A stretch of 64,000 nucleotides of DNA from Streptomyces sp. NBC_00659 (GCF_036226925.1 NZ_CP109031.1:2914001-2978000); one strand, 5' to 3'. Positions 1 to 8,988 are shown, counted from the stretch's first letter. Numbers and translations: made by a program. The notes: generated by a model from the letters alone, not told the origin.

Positions 1-1
1 C

Positions 2-442
2 GGCCATGTCCGGCCGGTCAGCGACGGCGCCCTCTACCCGGCGATCACCCGCCTGGTCGCCGCGGGCCTGCTCGACCAGCACACCGAGCCCGGCAGCGGC
101 GCGGCCCCGCGGCGCATCCTGTCGCTCACCGACAAGGGCCGCGAGGACCTCCTGGAGCGGCTGCGACACCCCAAGCAGGCCGAGATCACCGACCACGTCC
201 GCTTCAACACCCTGCTGGCCTTCCTGCGCCACCTGGGCGACCCCCGCGAGCAGGCCGCGGTGCTGCGGCGCCGCCAGGAGTTCCTGGAGGCCCCGACGAG
301 CTTCTTCTACGAGGGCGGCCGGCCTGTGCGCGCGGAGGAAGCCGACGACCTGTTCCGCCAGGGCATGCTGCGGGTGGCGCGGGCGACCGGCGAGGCGGAG
401 CGGACCTGGCTCGCGGAGGCCGTTCACCGGCTGGAGGGGTGA
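2..442 (+). CDS. PadR-family transcriptional regulator (5' end missing)
   Basis: The reading frame is open from the window edge, so the N-terminus is missing. The visible 146 residues start inside a winged-helix domain. The ALYPAITRL recognition-helix segment and the LTDKGRE wing segment are typical of PadR regulators, which repress neighbouring transporter or phenolic-stress genes as dimers. A C-terminal helical part (LAFLRHLGDPREQAAVLRRR) resembles the PadR dimerisation region. It converges on the lipoprotein gene with only 13 bases between the stops. Its target is not visible here and may lie upstream of the window. Confidence 0.8.
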   Translation, partial: GHVRPVSDGALYPAITRLVAAGLLDQHTEPGSGAAPRRILSLTDKGREDLLERLRHPKQAEITDHVRFNTLLAFLRHLGDPREQAAVLRRRQEFLEAPTSFFYEGGRPVRAEEADDLFRQGMLRVARATGEAERTWLAEAVHRLEG

Positions 443-455
443 ACGGCTCCACGCG

Positions 456-1652
456 TCAGCCGAGCTGGTCCCCGAGGTACTGACGCCACAGCTCGGCGAA
501 CCGCTCCGGCGTCGTGTGCAGCACGTCCCGCAGCGCGCCCTCGACCGCCCCCTCGCGCTTCCCGTGGTCGCCCACCGCGCGGTAGAAGTCGTTCAGCCGG
601 ACCTCGCCCCAGTGGTCCGCGATCAGCCGGCAGGCCATCCAGCCGCCCTCGTACGCCCGTGCCAGCGCGCTCGCGTCCGCGGTGAACCCGAAGTCCTTGT
701 CGTCGGGCAGCGCGGCCGGGACGCTCCCCTCGGCCACCGCGCGCTGGAGTTCCGGCGCGACCTGCCCGGGCATCCGCCCGCTGCCCCGGTAGCCGGTCCA
801 GTCCGCGTACCCCTCGGAGAGCCACAGCGGGGTGGCGGCCGTGGTGTGGGCGCGGGTGGCCACGTGCGTGGTCTCGTGGGTGAGCACGACCTGCTTGCCG
901 AGGCCGCCGAGAACGCCGTACGCGTCCGGGTTGACGATGATCCGGTCCGCGGGCGCCTTCGCCGAAGGTCCCGCCTCCCCGGTGGTGACCGCGGCGATCC
1001 CCCGGTACCCGGACGCCGGAGCCCCGAGCAGCCCCGCCATCCCCTCGAGCGACTTCGGTACGAGGACCACGACGTGCCGCGACCAGTCCGCGCCCCAGGC
1101 GTCCGACACGGCCGGCACGGCACGGTCCGCGAGACCCGCGAAGGCCCGCAGCCGCTCGCCGGACTGCCCGACCCCCAGGACGAGGCTGTGCTCACCCCGT
1201 ACGGCCGTCACGGCCCCCTCGTCCCACAGCTGGTCGCCGCCCTTGCCCGACGGCTTGTCGGAGGTGACGCGCCAGGTCCCGTCGGCGCGGGTCAGTGCGA
1301 GGGTCCGGTCCACCTTGACCGGCGCGGTGTCGTAGCCCGCGATGCGGTAGCGCAGTTCGGCGCGGGCGGTGGCGCTGTCGCCGGAGCGGCTGAGACCGGC
1401 CAGCCGGTAGGACCAGCCCGCCAGCGGTACGTCACGCAGGTTCGCGAGGCCGGTTCCGGCGCCGGCCGCCGCGCCGGTGGCCCGGAACGCCGCGTCGTCC
1501 CGGTCCAGGACCGCGGCCGCCCGCCGGTCGAGAACGCGCTGCACGTCGGCCGCCGCGGTGTCCGGCGCCGTCCGGCCGCCGCAGCCGACGAGCCCGGCGA
1601 GCAGCAGCACCACGGAGAGCCCCGCTCGCGACGCGCACCTTCGACCAGCCAT
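456..1652 (-). CDS. Secreted lipoprotein with HExxH zinc-peptidase-like domain
   Basis: A 398-residue protein beginning with a lipoprotein signal peptide whose lipobox LVGCG puts the modified Cys near residue 24. A long N-terminal module with an NTF2-like look (repeated DRDDAAF and LRYRIAG segments) precedes an HETTH motif with histidines at about 259 and 263. This is followed by a downstream acidic element in LSEGYADW. That arrangement fits the gluzincin-type Peptidase_MA-like proteins of actinomycetes. It probably sits on the outer face of the membrane; the substrate is unknown. A GGGAG lies very close to the ATG, so the exact start is uncertain. Confidence 0.7.
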   Translation of the reverse strand: MAGRRCASRAGLSVVLLLAGLVGCGGRTAPDTAAADVQRVLDRRAAAVLDRDDAAFRATGAAAGAGTGLANLRDVPLAGWSYRLAGLSRSGDSATARAELRYRIAGYDTAPVKVDRTLALTRADGTWRVTSDKPSGKGGDQLWDEGAVTAVRGEHSLVLGVGQSGERLRAFAGLADRAVPAVSDAWGADWSRHVVVLVPKSLEGMAGLLGAPASGYRGIAAVTTGEAGPSAKAPADRIIVNPDAYGVLGGLGKQVVLTHETTHVATRAHTTAATPLWLSEGYADWTGYRGSGRMPGQVAPELQRAVAEGSVPAALPDDKDFGFTADASALARAYEGGWMACRLIADHWGEVRLNDFYRAVGDHGKREGAVEGALRDVLHTTPERFAELWRQYLGDQLG

Positions 1653-1731
1653 TCTCCCGATCGTACGGTGCCCGCACCCGCCCGCCGGAACGCCCGCCCC
1701 GCCCGCCCCCCTAGGGCCTGTCCGCGCCCCG

Positions 1732-2754
1732 TCAGACCCGGGTGACGGACGAGATCGGCATCATCCCGACCGGGTCGTAGCGCACCGGGGCGCCCGGATA
1801 GGGCGCGTGGATCACCTGGCCGTTGCCCACGTACATCCCGACGTGGCCGGCGTCCGACCGGTAGGTGACCAGGTCACCGGGCCGCGCCTGGGAGAGCGGG
1901 ATCTGCTGCCCGGCGAACCGCTGGGCCTGCGAGGTACGCGGCAGACCGACTCCGGCGTGCGCGTAGGACCACTGCATGAGACCCGAACAGTCGAAGCCGC
2001 CGGGCCCGTTGGCGCCCCACACGTAGGGGCGGCCGAGTGCCGAGCGGGCCGCGGCGACGGCGACGGCCGCGCGTGACGAGGAGGCGACCGGGCCGCCGAG
2101 GCCGGGCACGTCGGTACGCAGCGAGCGCGACGCCCGGTCGTAGGCGGCGCGGTCGGCGTACGGCAGCGAGTCGAGCAACTGTCGGGCCTTGGCCAGTTTG
2201 CCCTCGATGACCCGCTTGCTCCGGGCGACCGTCGTGCGGCTGCGCGCCAGTTCGGCGAGTTTCCCGTCCGCCTCCTCACGCTCCTGGGAGAGACCGCGCA
2301 AGGCGAGTCGGAGTTCCCTGAGTTCGCCGGCTCGGCGGGTGCTCATCCGGTCGAGCGCGGAGGCCTTGTCGAGGTAGTCGTCCGGGTCGGCCGAGAAGAG
2401 CAGCGCGAGGGAGGGGTCGACGCCGCCCGAGCGGTACTGCGCCCCGGCGAGCGAACCCAGCGCGTCCCGCATGGTGTTGACACGGTCCTGCTGCCGGGCG
2501 ATCTCGTCCTGCGCCGTGCCGATCTGCTCACGCAGCCGGTCACCGCGTTCGTCGGCCTTGTTGTACGCCTCGGTGGCCTTCTCCGCCTGGGCGTACAGGC
2601 GGTCCACCTCGGCCCGGGTGTCGCCCCGCGGCGCCGCGGAGGCGGGCAGGGTGCCGAGCGCGGCGGCCGCCGCGGACATCACGCAGGCCGCGACACCGAA
2701 GGCGCCGGCGCCCCGGTCGAAGCCGGTCGGTGCAAGGCGGCGATGAAACCCCAC
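1732..2754 (-). CDS. Secreted NlpC/P60 peptidoglycan endopeptidase (paralogue 1)
   Basis: A 340-residue cell-wall hydrolase predicted to cut D-Glu-diamino acid stem-peptide bonds outside the cell. After an export signal ending near ASAAP comes a long coiled coil (about residues 45-210), as in RipA-like proteins. The C-terminal NlpC/P60 domain has the catalytic Cys at about 256 (DCSGLMQW) and His at about 304 (GHVGMYVGNG). The GTG start giving VGFHRR was chosen because it matches the paralogue's VASHRR start and has GGGAG upstream; an earlier ATG would add 34 unlikely residues. It lies downstream of the second NlpC/P60 gene, with 240 bases between them. Confidence 0.87.
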   Translation of the reverse strand: MGFHRRLAPTGFDRGAGAFGVAACVMSAAAAALGTLPASAAPRGDTRAEVDRLYAQAEKATEAYNKADERGDRLREQIGTAQDEIARQQDRVNTMRDALGSLAGAQYRSGGVDPSLALLFSADPDDYLDKASALDRMSTRRAGELRELRLALRGLSQEREEADGKLAELARSRTTVARSKRVIEGKLAKARQLLDSLPYADRAAYDRASRSLRTDVPGLGGPVASSSRAAVAVAAARSALGRPYVWGANGPGGFDCSGLMQWSYAHAGVGLPRTSQAQRFAGQQIPLSQARPGDLVTYRSDAGHVGMYVGNGQVIHAPYPGAPVRYDPVGMMPISSVTRV

Positions 2755-2862
2755 GAGTTGCCGCACTCCCTTCCGCTGACGGTCCCCTCCGCCGGGGGAA
2801 CGCGGCAGACAGTAACCGTGCGACCACGCGGTAGCCAAAGCCCTCCGCGGGCACACACAGTG

Positions 2863-2898
2863 ACGCCCCGCCGGAGACGCAGGTCACCGACGGGGCGT
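2863..2898 (-). terminator. Possible terminator after NlpC/P60 paralogue 2
   Basis: An 8-base inverted repeat (acgccccg / cggggcgt) brackets an inner, partly paired stretch about 100 bases past the stop of the upstream hydrolase gene. There is no clear T tract, so this is only a candidate. Confidence 0.3.
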
Positions 2899-2994
2899 GG
2901 GGTCAGCGCGAGTTGTCGCAATTCGCCCGTTTGGGCGGCGCGACAGGAGGGCGCTCCGGGCGACGGGCTTCACATCCCCGTCCGCCCGTGCGGA

Positions 2995-4029
2995 TCAGAT
3001 CCGGACGCCGAACTGGAAGGGCATGTTGCCGATCGACTCGTAGCGGACGACCGTGCCGGTGCGCGGGGCGTGCAGCACCTGGCCGTTGCCCGCGTAGAGA
3101 CCGACGTGGTGCTGGTCGCCGTAGAAGATGACCAGGTCGCCGACCTGTAGATCACTCTGCGAGTAGATGCGGGTGCCCGCGTTGGCCTGGGCCTGCGAGG
3201 TGCGGGGTATGCCCACGTCGGCCTGGGCGTAGGCCCAGGAGGTGAGGCCCGAGCAGTCGAACGAGCTGGGGCCGGAGGCACCGTAGACGTACGGCGAGCC
3301 GATCCTGGTCTTGGCAGCGGCGAACGCGGCGGCGGCACGGCCCGAGGCGGCCGGGGTGTCGCCGAGGTCGACGCGCTCGCTGGCGCGGGTGGCCCGCTCC
3401 TGCTCCTCGGAGGCCAGCGCCGCCTTCTCCTGCGCCGTCAGCGTGTTCAGGAGCTTCTGCGCGGAGCCCAGCTTGTTCTGGACTTCCTTCTTCTTCTTGG
3501 CGAGCTCGGCCCGGGTGTCGGCGAGGTCCTTGAGCTTCGCGGAGGCCTCGGCACGCTGCTGGGCGAGCGAACGCTGCTTCTCCTGGACCTTCTTGAGCGA
3601 CTCGACCTGCTGGGCGCTCAGCTGGTCCATGGCCGAGGCCTTGTCCAGGAAGTCGTCCGGGTCGGAGGAGAGGAAGAGCGCTACGGAGGGGTCGATGCCA
3701 CCGGTGCGGTACTGCGCGCTGGCCATCGAACCGAGGCCCTCGCGCAGTTCGTTGAGCTCTTCCTGGCCGCGGGCGACGTTGTCCTGGAGAGCGCCGATCT
3801 GCTTCTGCAGCTTCTGCTGCTTCTCCTTGGCGCCGTCGAGCTTCTCAGTGGCCTGCTCGGCCTCTTCGTAGAGCTTGTCGACCTTGGTCTTGACCTCGTC
3901 CTTGTTGGGCTTCTCGGACGGCGCCGCGTTGGCGGCATTCGCGCTGAGGACAACAGCGGCAGCGGCGGCGGTGGTGAGCACGGTCACACGGGCGCGGCTC
4001 GGCTGCTTGGGTCGACGGTGGGACGCCAC
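2995..4029 (-). CDS. Secreted NlpC/P60 peptidoglycan endopeptidase (paralogue 2)
   Basis: A 344-residue paralogue of the neighbouring gene with the same plan: Arg/Lys-rich N-terminus, export signal (TTAAAAAVVLSANAANAA), a Lys/Glu-rich coiled coil to about residue 210, and a C-terminal NlpC/P60 domain with catalytic Cys about 259 (DCSGLTSW) and His about 308 (HHVGLYAGNG). The GTG start (VASHRRPKQ) has AAGGAG nine bases upstream and a signal peptide of normal length; an upstream GTG at 4098 would add 23 residues of non-signal sequence. A candidate promoter lies about 110 bases upstream in an unusually AT-rich leader. Confidence 0.88.
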   Translation of the reverse strand: MASHRRPKQPSRARVTVLTTAAAAAVVLSANAANAAPSEKPNKDEVKTKVDKLYEEAEQATEKLDGAKEKQQKLQKQIGALQDNVARGQEELNELREGLGSMASAQYRTGGIDPSVALFLSSDPDDFLDKASAMDQLSAQQVESLKKVQEKQRSLAQQRAEASAKLKDLADTRAELAKKKKEVQNKLGSAQKLLNTLTAQEKAALASEEQERATRASERVDLGDTPAASGRAAAAFAAAKTRIGSPYVYGASGPSSFDCSGLTSWAYAQADVGIPRTSQAQANAGTRIYSQSDLQVGDLVIFYGDQHHVGLYAGNGQVLHAPRTGTVVRYESIGNMPFQFGVRI

Positions 4030-4138
4030 GAAGGCGAGCTCCTTCTTCCTCCAGCCGCCTGCCGAAAACGCCGACGGGCGGTACCCCTCCACCGTCACTC
4101 CTCATGAGTGATCACCCTAGTTGGAGGTTCAGGCCATG

Positions 4139-4168
4139 ACCCTAGTGACCTACTTGTGATCAGTTCAA
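4139..4168 (-). promoter_or_regulatory. Candidate housekeeping-sigma promoter for NlpC/P60 paralogue 2
   Basis: On the minus strand TTGAAC and TAGGGT are separated by 18 bases, close to the -35/-10 pattern of the vegetative sigma factor, about 110 bases before the chosen start. The surrounding 4110-4260 stretch is much richer in A+T than the rest of the window, as expected for a regulated leader. No riboswitch fold was recognised. Confidence 0.4.
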
Positions 4169-4470
4169 ATCCAAACCTGAAAATTCTTTGTCACGGAGCG
4201 CATTCTTTGCCATCAACTCACCAGCAGTGATGTCCGCTTGACACTACGTCGCGTGAACATCCGGCGAATTGGGGCATCAGGCCCAGACGTTACGCATGGT
4301 GCGTACGCGACTCACGCGACTTAGGGCACCGATCGCCGCGCGCGTGAAACCCGGGCCCCGGAGAGCGAGATGAGGCTCCGGAGCATGCGCGGAAGAGCCC
4401 GCGGAACATGACGAACAGGAGGAAACGCACGGAAGGATCTATGCCGGAGGAAAAGCGCGAAACGGGTGGG

Positions 4471-4532
4471 CGAGGGGATCGCGAAAGGAACCCGAGGGGA
4501 TCGCAAGGGGATCGTGACGTGAGGGGATCGCG
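4471..4532. repeat. Short direct repeats GAGGGGATCGC (about 4 copies)
   Basis: Near-identical 10-11 base units begin at about 4472, 4494, 4505 and 4521. They lie just beyond the stop codon of the NYN-domain gene, in a non-coding stretch. Confidence 0.6.
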
Positions 4533-4572
4533 AGGAGAGGGCGTGCGACGGGGACGTGCCCGCGGGAGTCGC

Positions 4573-5922
4573 TCAGCCGCGCGAGAAGCGCTTGAGGAGC
4601 ACCACGGACGCCACCGGCCGGGCGCCCGCCTTGGCGATCCCGTCCGCCACCTCGCGGTCGGTCGAGACCACGATGACCGGCCGGCCGGGCGGCTCGGCCC
4701 GAACGAGCTGACGGATCAGCTCGTCGGCCGTGACGCCGGGCTTGGAGAACAGCACCCGCACCCCGCGCGGAGGCGCGAGCAGCACCGGCGCGGCCAGTTC
4801 GGCCCCGTCGAAGACACAGGTGACCTCGGCGCCGGTCTGCGCGGCCAGTTGCGAGAGCTGTCCGAGCAGCCGCAGCCGCTGCTTCTCCAGCGGCATCTGG
4901 GGATAGCCGGTCTTGGTGACGTTGTAGCCGTCGACGACCAGATGCGCCTGGGGCAGCGCGAGCAACTGGTCCAGGATCGCCGGGTCGTTCTCGGACAGAG
5001 CGCGGGCGGCGATGTCCTTCGGGGTCATCCGTCCCGGCTCGACCGCCTCGACCGTCTCCGCGGGCCGCACCGAGACGGGAGGCAACGCCAGTTCCCGGCG
5101 CAGCCCCTGGGCCGCCTCCAGCACGGTGTCGAGCAGCAGCCGCACCCGCATGTCCTCGACGCTGCGCCCCTCCCGGGCCGCCTTGCGGGTGGCCTCCAGG
5201 GCCGCCTCGGCCTCCGAGAGACGCGCCTTGAGCCGCCGCGTCTCGCTCTCGGCCGCGGACACCTGGGTCTGGCTCTCCGCCTTCGCCCCGTCCGTCTCGG
5301 CCTGGAGCTTGCGCAGGGCCGCCTCACCGCGCTTGACGTCACTGAGGGCCCCGCGCAGCTTGCGGTGAAGCGATTCCGCTTCCTTGCGGGCCGCTTCCAG
5401 TTCCGCGCGCAGCCGTTCGGTCTCGGCACGCGTCTGCCCGCGGGCCTCCGCGAGTTCCGCGCGCAGCCGGTCCAGTTCGGCGCGGCTCTCCTCGCCGGCG
5501 CGCTCGGCGTCCGCGCGCAGGGCCTCCTCGCCCGCGGCGGTCACCAGCTTCACCCAGCCGACGGGACGCACGACATAGGCCGCGGCCGCCACGTCCAGCG
5601 GATCCGCGGCCGGGGGCGGCGCGCCCGAGTCGAGGGCGCCGGCAAGCTCCGGCTGGGCCTCTCTGAGCTTCTCGGCGATGCGCTGTCTGAACAGCGGGTC
5701 CGTCTCCAGCGCCGAGGCCATCGCGTTGCCGGCGAACTTGGCACGGCGATTCGGGGCGAACCGGGCGTACTGCCGCAACTGTGTGGGCAGTTCGGACACC
5801 GTCAGCCCGCCGAAGCCGTCCGAGACGATCTGTACGACGCGTCGGCGCACGCCGTCCGGCAGCGGACGGTCGAGCACCTCGGCGGTGCCGTCGTCCGGCT
5901 CCCCACCCGTGGTCTCCACCAT
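4573..5922 (-). CDS. NYN/PIN-like domain protein with central coiled coil
   Basis: A 449-residue cytoplasmic protein. The N-terminal 150 residues are helical. A long Arg/Glu/Ala-rich coiled coil follows (about 170-300), then a C-terminal YacP-like NYN domain. That domain begins LVVDGYNVTKTGYP and contains CVFDGAE and VVSTDREVADG, the acidic positions expected of a PIN-type metal-dependent nuclease. The ATG start (MVETTGG) removes an overlap with the upstream zinc-ribbon gene and leaves 35 bases between them; the pair look like one transcript. RNA cleavage or decay is the likely role, inferred from the fold only. Confidence 0.78.
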   Translation of the reverse strand: MVETTGGEPDDGTAEVLDRPLPDGVRRRVVQIVSDGFGGLTVSELPTQLRQYARFAPNRRAKFAGNAMASALETDPLFRQRIAEKLREAQPELAGALDSGAPPPAADPLDVAAAAYVVRPVGWVKLVTAAGEEALRADAERAGEESRAELDRLRAELAEARGQTRAETERLRAELEAARKEAESLHRKLRGALSDVKRGEAALRKLQAETDGAKAESQTQVSAAESETRRLKARLSEAEAALEATRKAAREGRSVEDMRVRLLLDTVLEAAQGLRRELALPPVSVRPAETVEAVEPGRMTPKDIAARALSENDPAILDQLLALPQAHLVVDGYNVTKTGYPQMPLEKQRLRLLGQLSQLAAQTGAEVTCVFDGAELAAPVLLAPPRGVRVLFSKPGVTADELIRQLVRAEPPGRPVIVVSTDREVADGIAKAGARPVASVVLLKRFSRG

Positions 5923-5957
5923 CCGTTCACCCCAATATCCGTGCGGGGCCCGCTCCC

Positions 5958-6197
5958 TCAGGAGCCGGCGCCCGGCCTGTCCACGAGTTCGACCTGATCC
6001 ACCGCGTTGCACCAACGGCACCGCACCGACTCGATGGTCTCACTGACCACCTCGCGCTCCTCGACCTTGGGCTCACCGGCCAGGTCCAGGTGCACATACT
6101 CGACGACCTTCGACGAACGGGTCACGTCGAAACGCGTGAGGTTGCCGCAGAGGGCACAGCGCCACCGGGTCTTGGCGTCGGGCAGGGGAACTGTCAT
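5958..6197 (-). CDS. Small zinc-ribbon protein
   Basis: A 79-residue protein with two CxxC pairs, RCALCGN (residues about 13-17) and RCRWCN (about 59-63), spaced as in a four-cysteine zinc ribbon. It has no signal or membrane segment. It sits immediately upstream of the NYN-domain gene in the same orientation, so the two may act together on nucleic acid. AAGGAAAG lies about 11 bases before the ATG. No function is known to me. Confidence 0.75.
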   Translation of the reverse strand: MTVPLPDAKTRWRCALCGNLTRFDVTRSSKVVEYVHLDLAGEPKVEEREVVSETIESVRCRWCNAVDQVELVDRPGAGS

Positions 6198-6349
6198 AGG
6201 GCAGCCGCTTTCCTTCTCGTGTCCGTCCGGCGCCGGTTTCCCGGTGCTATGGCTCGTAACCCTACGGCCTGGCGGGTACTCGACGCTCGGCCGTCCGCGG
6301 CGGCGAGGCGGTCCGTGTGCATCGGTGCGGTTACGTCATGCTCTGCACC

Positions 6350-7105
6350 ATGATCGGCAATTGGATTGCGACGGTCGGCAGGGCGCTGCGGGGCCGGCCG
6401 GCGCCGGTGACGTACGCGCTGATCGTCCTGTGCTGTCTGATCTTCGTGATCGGTCCCGCCTCGGGTCTGGATCCCGCGTACGGCACCGGGGACGAGCTGC
6501 TGGTCGCGCAGCGGGCCTATTTCCGCCGCTGGGGCGTGGTGCCGACGGCCCTGTTCGGCGGGGCACCCGGCGAGGCGCTCACCCCCGCGACCGCCCTGTT
6601 CATCCACGGAAGCTGGCTCCATCTCCTGGGCAACATGCTCTTCTTCTACGTCTTCGGGCTCATGACCGAGGAGCGCATGGGCCATCTGGAGTTCGCCCTC
6701 TTCTACCTGGGCTGCGGCTATCTGGCCCTGCTCGGCTACGCCGCCGCCAACGCGACCTCGCAGCAGTCCCTGGTCGGCGCTTCCGGGGCGATCTCCGCGG
6801 TGCTCGGCGCGTTCCTGTACCTGTTCCCCAGGGCCCGGGTGACCAGTCTCTTCCCGTTCCTGTTCTTCCTGCCGCTGCGGTTCCCCGCCTGGGTGGTGCT
6901 GCCGTTCTGGTTCACGCTCCAGTGGCTGGCGGCCGGCCGCAGCTCCCCGGGCCCCGGAGTCGCCTATCTGGCCCACCTCGTGGGCTTCTCCCTGGGTTTC
7001 GTCTACGCGTGGGCGCGGTTCCGGCCCCGAAGGCCGCTCGCGCCCGTTCGGGGGGTGCTGCCGGGGCCCCCGGTGGAGCGGCCGGGCCAGGTGGACCGCG
7101 AGTAG
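6350..7105 (+). CDS. Rhomboid-family intramembrane serine protease
   Basis: A 251-residue membrane protein with about six to seven hydrophobic segments. It has the rhomboid signature: an HGSWLHLLGNMLFF loop-helix, catalytic Ser in GASGAI (about residue 145) and catalytic His in YLAHLVG (about residue 209). Such enzymes cut transmembrane helices within the bilayer. In-frame ATGs occur at 6317, 6338 and 6350. None has a clear ribosome site; 6350 gives the compact N-terminus usual for the family. It diverges from the zinc-ribbon gene. Confidence 0.85.
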   Translation: MIGNWIATVGRALRGRPAPVTYALIVLCCLIFVIGPASGLDPAYGTGDELLVAQRAYFRRWGVVPTALFGGAPGEALTPATALFIHGSWLHLLGNMLFFYVFGLMTEERMGHLEFALFYLGCGYLALLGYAAANATSQQSLVGASGAISAVLGAFLYLFPRARVTSLFPFLFFLPLRFPAWVVLPFWFTLQWLAAGRSSPGPGVAYLAHLVGFSLGFVYAWARFRPRRPLAPVRGVLPGPPVERPGQVDRE

Positions 7106-7147
7106 GGTGAGATCCCCAGCAGCGGCCCCCTAGGGAGAGAACCAGCC

Positions 7148-7429
7148 GTGATCACCGCGATCGTCCTCATCAAGACCAGCGTGGACCGGATCCCCGAGAT
7201 CGCCGAGTCGATCGCGTCCCTGGAGAGCGTCAGCGAGGTCTTCTCCGTCACGGGTACCTACGACCTGATCGCCATGGTCCGGGTCCAGGCCCACGACGAC
7301 CTGGCCGACGTCATCCCCGGCAAGATCAGCAAGATCCCGGGCGTCGAGGCGACGGACACGCACGTGGCGTTCCGTACGTACTCCCAGCACGACCTGGAGG
7401 CGGCGTTCGCGATCGGTCTCGACTCCTGA
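7148..7429 (+). CDS. Stand-alone Lrp/AsnC ligand-binding (RAM) domain protein
   Basis: A 93-residue protein corresponding only to the C-terminal RAM domain of Lrp/AsnC regulators, without the helix-turn-helix. The betaalphabeta pattern TAIVLIKT, VSEVFSVTGTYDLIAMV and VEATDTHVAF is clear. Such stand-alone domains oligomerise and bind amino acids. The GTG start has AGGGAGAG upstream. It follows the rhomboid gene by 42 bases on the same strand and converges on the aminotransferase gene. Confidence 0.85.
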   Translation: MITAIVLIKTSVDRIPEIAESIASLESVSEVFSVTGTYDLIAMVRVQAHDDLADVIPGKISKIPGVEATDTHVAFRTYSQHDLEAAFAIGLDS

Positions 7430-7468
7430 CCGACGCGGCACCGCCTCCGGGCGAAGCCGCCGCGGGCG

Positions 7469-8830
7469 TCAGACCGCGGGGACGCAGCGGCCGTCCTCGG
7501 TGCGGTACTGCCAGCGCGCGCCGTCCCTGACGAGCTCGCGCACCGCGCGGACGAAGCGCTCGACGTGCTCGTCGGGGGTACCGGCGCCGAAGCTGACGCG
7601 GATGGCGTTGAGGGACTTCTCCCCGGGCGCCGCCTCGGGGGCTCCGCACTCCCCCTGGGTCTCCGGGGCACTGCCGAGCAGCGTGCGGACGAGCGGGTGG
7701 GCGCAGAAGAGGCCGTCGCGGACGCCGATGCCGTACTCGGCGGAGAGCGCGGCCGCGAAGTGCGAGCTGTTCCAGCCCTCGACGACGAAGGAGATGACGC
7801 CGACCCGCGGGGCGTCGTCACCGAAGAGGGAGAGGACCCGGACCTCGGGGACCTCGGCGAGGCCCGCGCGGACGGTGCGGATCAGGTGCCGCTCACGGGC
7901 GAGAAGGCTGTCGAAGCCCTCCTCGGTGAGCGCCTTGCAGGCCGAGGCGATCGCGTAGGCCCCGATGACGTTCGGCGAGCCGGCCTCGTGCCGGGCGGCG
8001 CTGTCGTGCCACTCCACGTCCACGCCGCCGTCCGCGCGCCGGGTGACCTTGCGGCTGGCGCCGCCGCCCGCGAGGTACGGGTCGGCCTCGCGCAGCCAGT
8101 CGGAGCGGCCCGCGAGGACACCGGAGCCGAACGGCGCGTACAGCTTGTGCCCGGAGAACGCGACCCAGTCGACGTCGAGGTCCTGGACCGACACCGGGTG
8201 GTGCGGGGCGAGCTGCGCGGCGTCGAGGACGATGCGGGCGCCGTGGGCGTGCGCGGCGGCGGCCAGCTCCCGCACCGGCCACAGCTCCCCGGTGACGTTC
8301 GAGGCGCCGGTGACGCAGACCAGGGCCGGTCCGTAGGGGTCACGGGCGGCGAGGGCGTGCTCCAGGGTGTCGACGGCCTCGCCCGGGGTGCGCGGGGCAT
8401 TCAGGTACGTCACCCGGGCGTCGCGCCAGGGCAGCAGCGAGGCGTGGTGCTCGGTCTCGAAGACGAAGACCTGGCAGTCGGCCGGGAGCGCGGCGGCGAG
8501 CAGGTTGAGCGAGTCGGTGGTGGAGCGGGTGAAGACCACCTGGTCACCGGCGCGGCAGTCGAGGAACTCCTCGACGGTCCTGCGGGCGTTCTCGAAGAGG
8601 TCGGTGGAGAGCTGCGAGAGGTAGCCGGCGCCCCGGTGGACGCTGCCGTAGTAGGGCGCGTACGCGGCCACGTCGTCCCACACCCGCTGGAGGGCGGGCG
8701 CGCTGGCGGCGTAGTCGAGGGCCGCGTAGGTCACCTCGCCGCCGGTGACGAGCGGGACGGTCACATCCCGGCCCAGAACGGCCAGAGGGGCACAAACGGA
8801 CTGGTCGGCGGCAACGGTGGAGACAGACAT
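7469..8830 (-). CDS. Class V aminotransferase / cysteine-desulfurase-like PLP enzyme
   Basis: A 453-residue PLP enzyme. The N-terminal YAALDYAASAP, the FTRSTTDSLN cofactor-binding turn, the DWVAFSGHKLYAPFG segment with the Schiff-base Lys, and the final small domain are those of class V (NifS/CsdA-like) enzymes. A catalytic Cys loop of classical IscS type is not evident; the region reads DGLFCAHPLVR, like some cysteine lyases or SufS relatives. AGGAG lies nine bases before the ATG. It is preceded by a SAM-IV riboswitch, so its job is probably in sulfur or methionine metabolism. The exact reaction is not deducible. Confidence 0.82.
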   Translation of the reverse strand: MSVSTVAADQSVCAPLAVLGRDVTVPLVTGGEVTYAALDYAASAPALQRVWDDVAAYAPYYGSVHRGAGYLSQLSTDLFENARRTVEEFLDCRAGDQVVFTRSTTDSLNLLAAALPADCQVFVFETEHHASLLPWRDARVTYLNAPRTPGEAVDTLEHALAARDPYGPALVCVTGASNVTGELWPVRELAAAAHAHGARIVLDAAQLAPHHPVSVQDLDVDWVAFSGHKLYAPFGSGVLAGRSDWLREADPYLAGGGASRKVTRRADGGVDVEWHDSAARHEAGSPNVIGAYAIASACKALTEEGFDSLLARERHLIRTVRAGLAEVPEVRVLSLFGDDAPRVGVISFVVEGWNSSHFAAALSAEYGIGVRDGLFCAHPLVRTLLGSAPETQGECGAPEAAPGEKSLNAIRVSFGAGTPDEHVERFVRAVRELVRDGARWQYRTEDGRCVPAV

Positions 8831-8988
8831 GGCGAGCTCCTGTGAGAGGCAGGCGGGATCACCGCGCGAGCCGGCCGCCCGGAGGCAGGGCTGGGCTCGG
8901 CGCGGGAAAAGGTGAAAAGGGTGTGCGGAGGCGGGGCTCTACGCCCTATCGCATTCGCTTGCTCACAGAAGGCTCCCTCGAACGACCA

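Larger units (their letters stand above)
4030..4572. other. Gene-free leader region between NlpC/P60 and NYN genes
   Basis: No convincing gene. It holds the AT-rich promoter region of the hydrolase and, near its distal end (4471-4532), four short direct copies of a GAGGGGATCG-type unit. Reading frames here are open only because of high GC. Confidence 0.5.

Noticed and set aside
2755..2994. Possible cyclic-di-AMP (ydaO) riboswitch in front of the NlpC/P60 genes
   Set aside because: Such riboswitches precede many Streptomyces cell-wall hydrolase genes, so I looked for the conserved GGGGAACC and GGGTGAAT-type blocks here and in 4030-4330. Neither stretch shows them in order.
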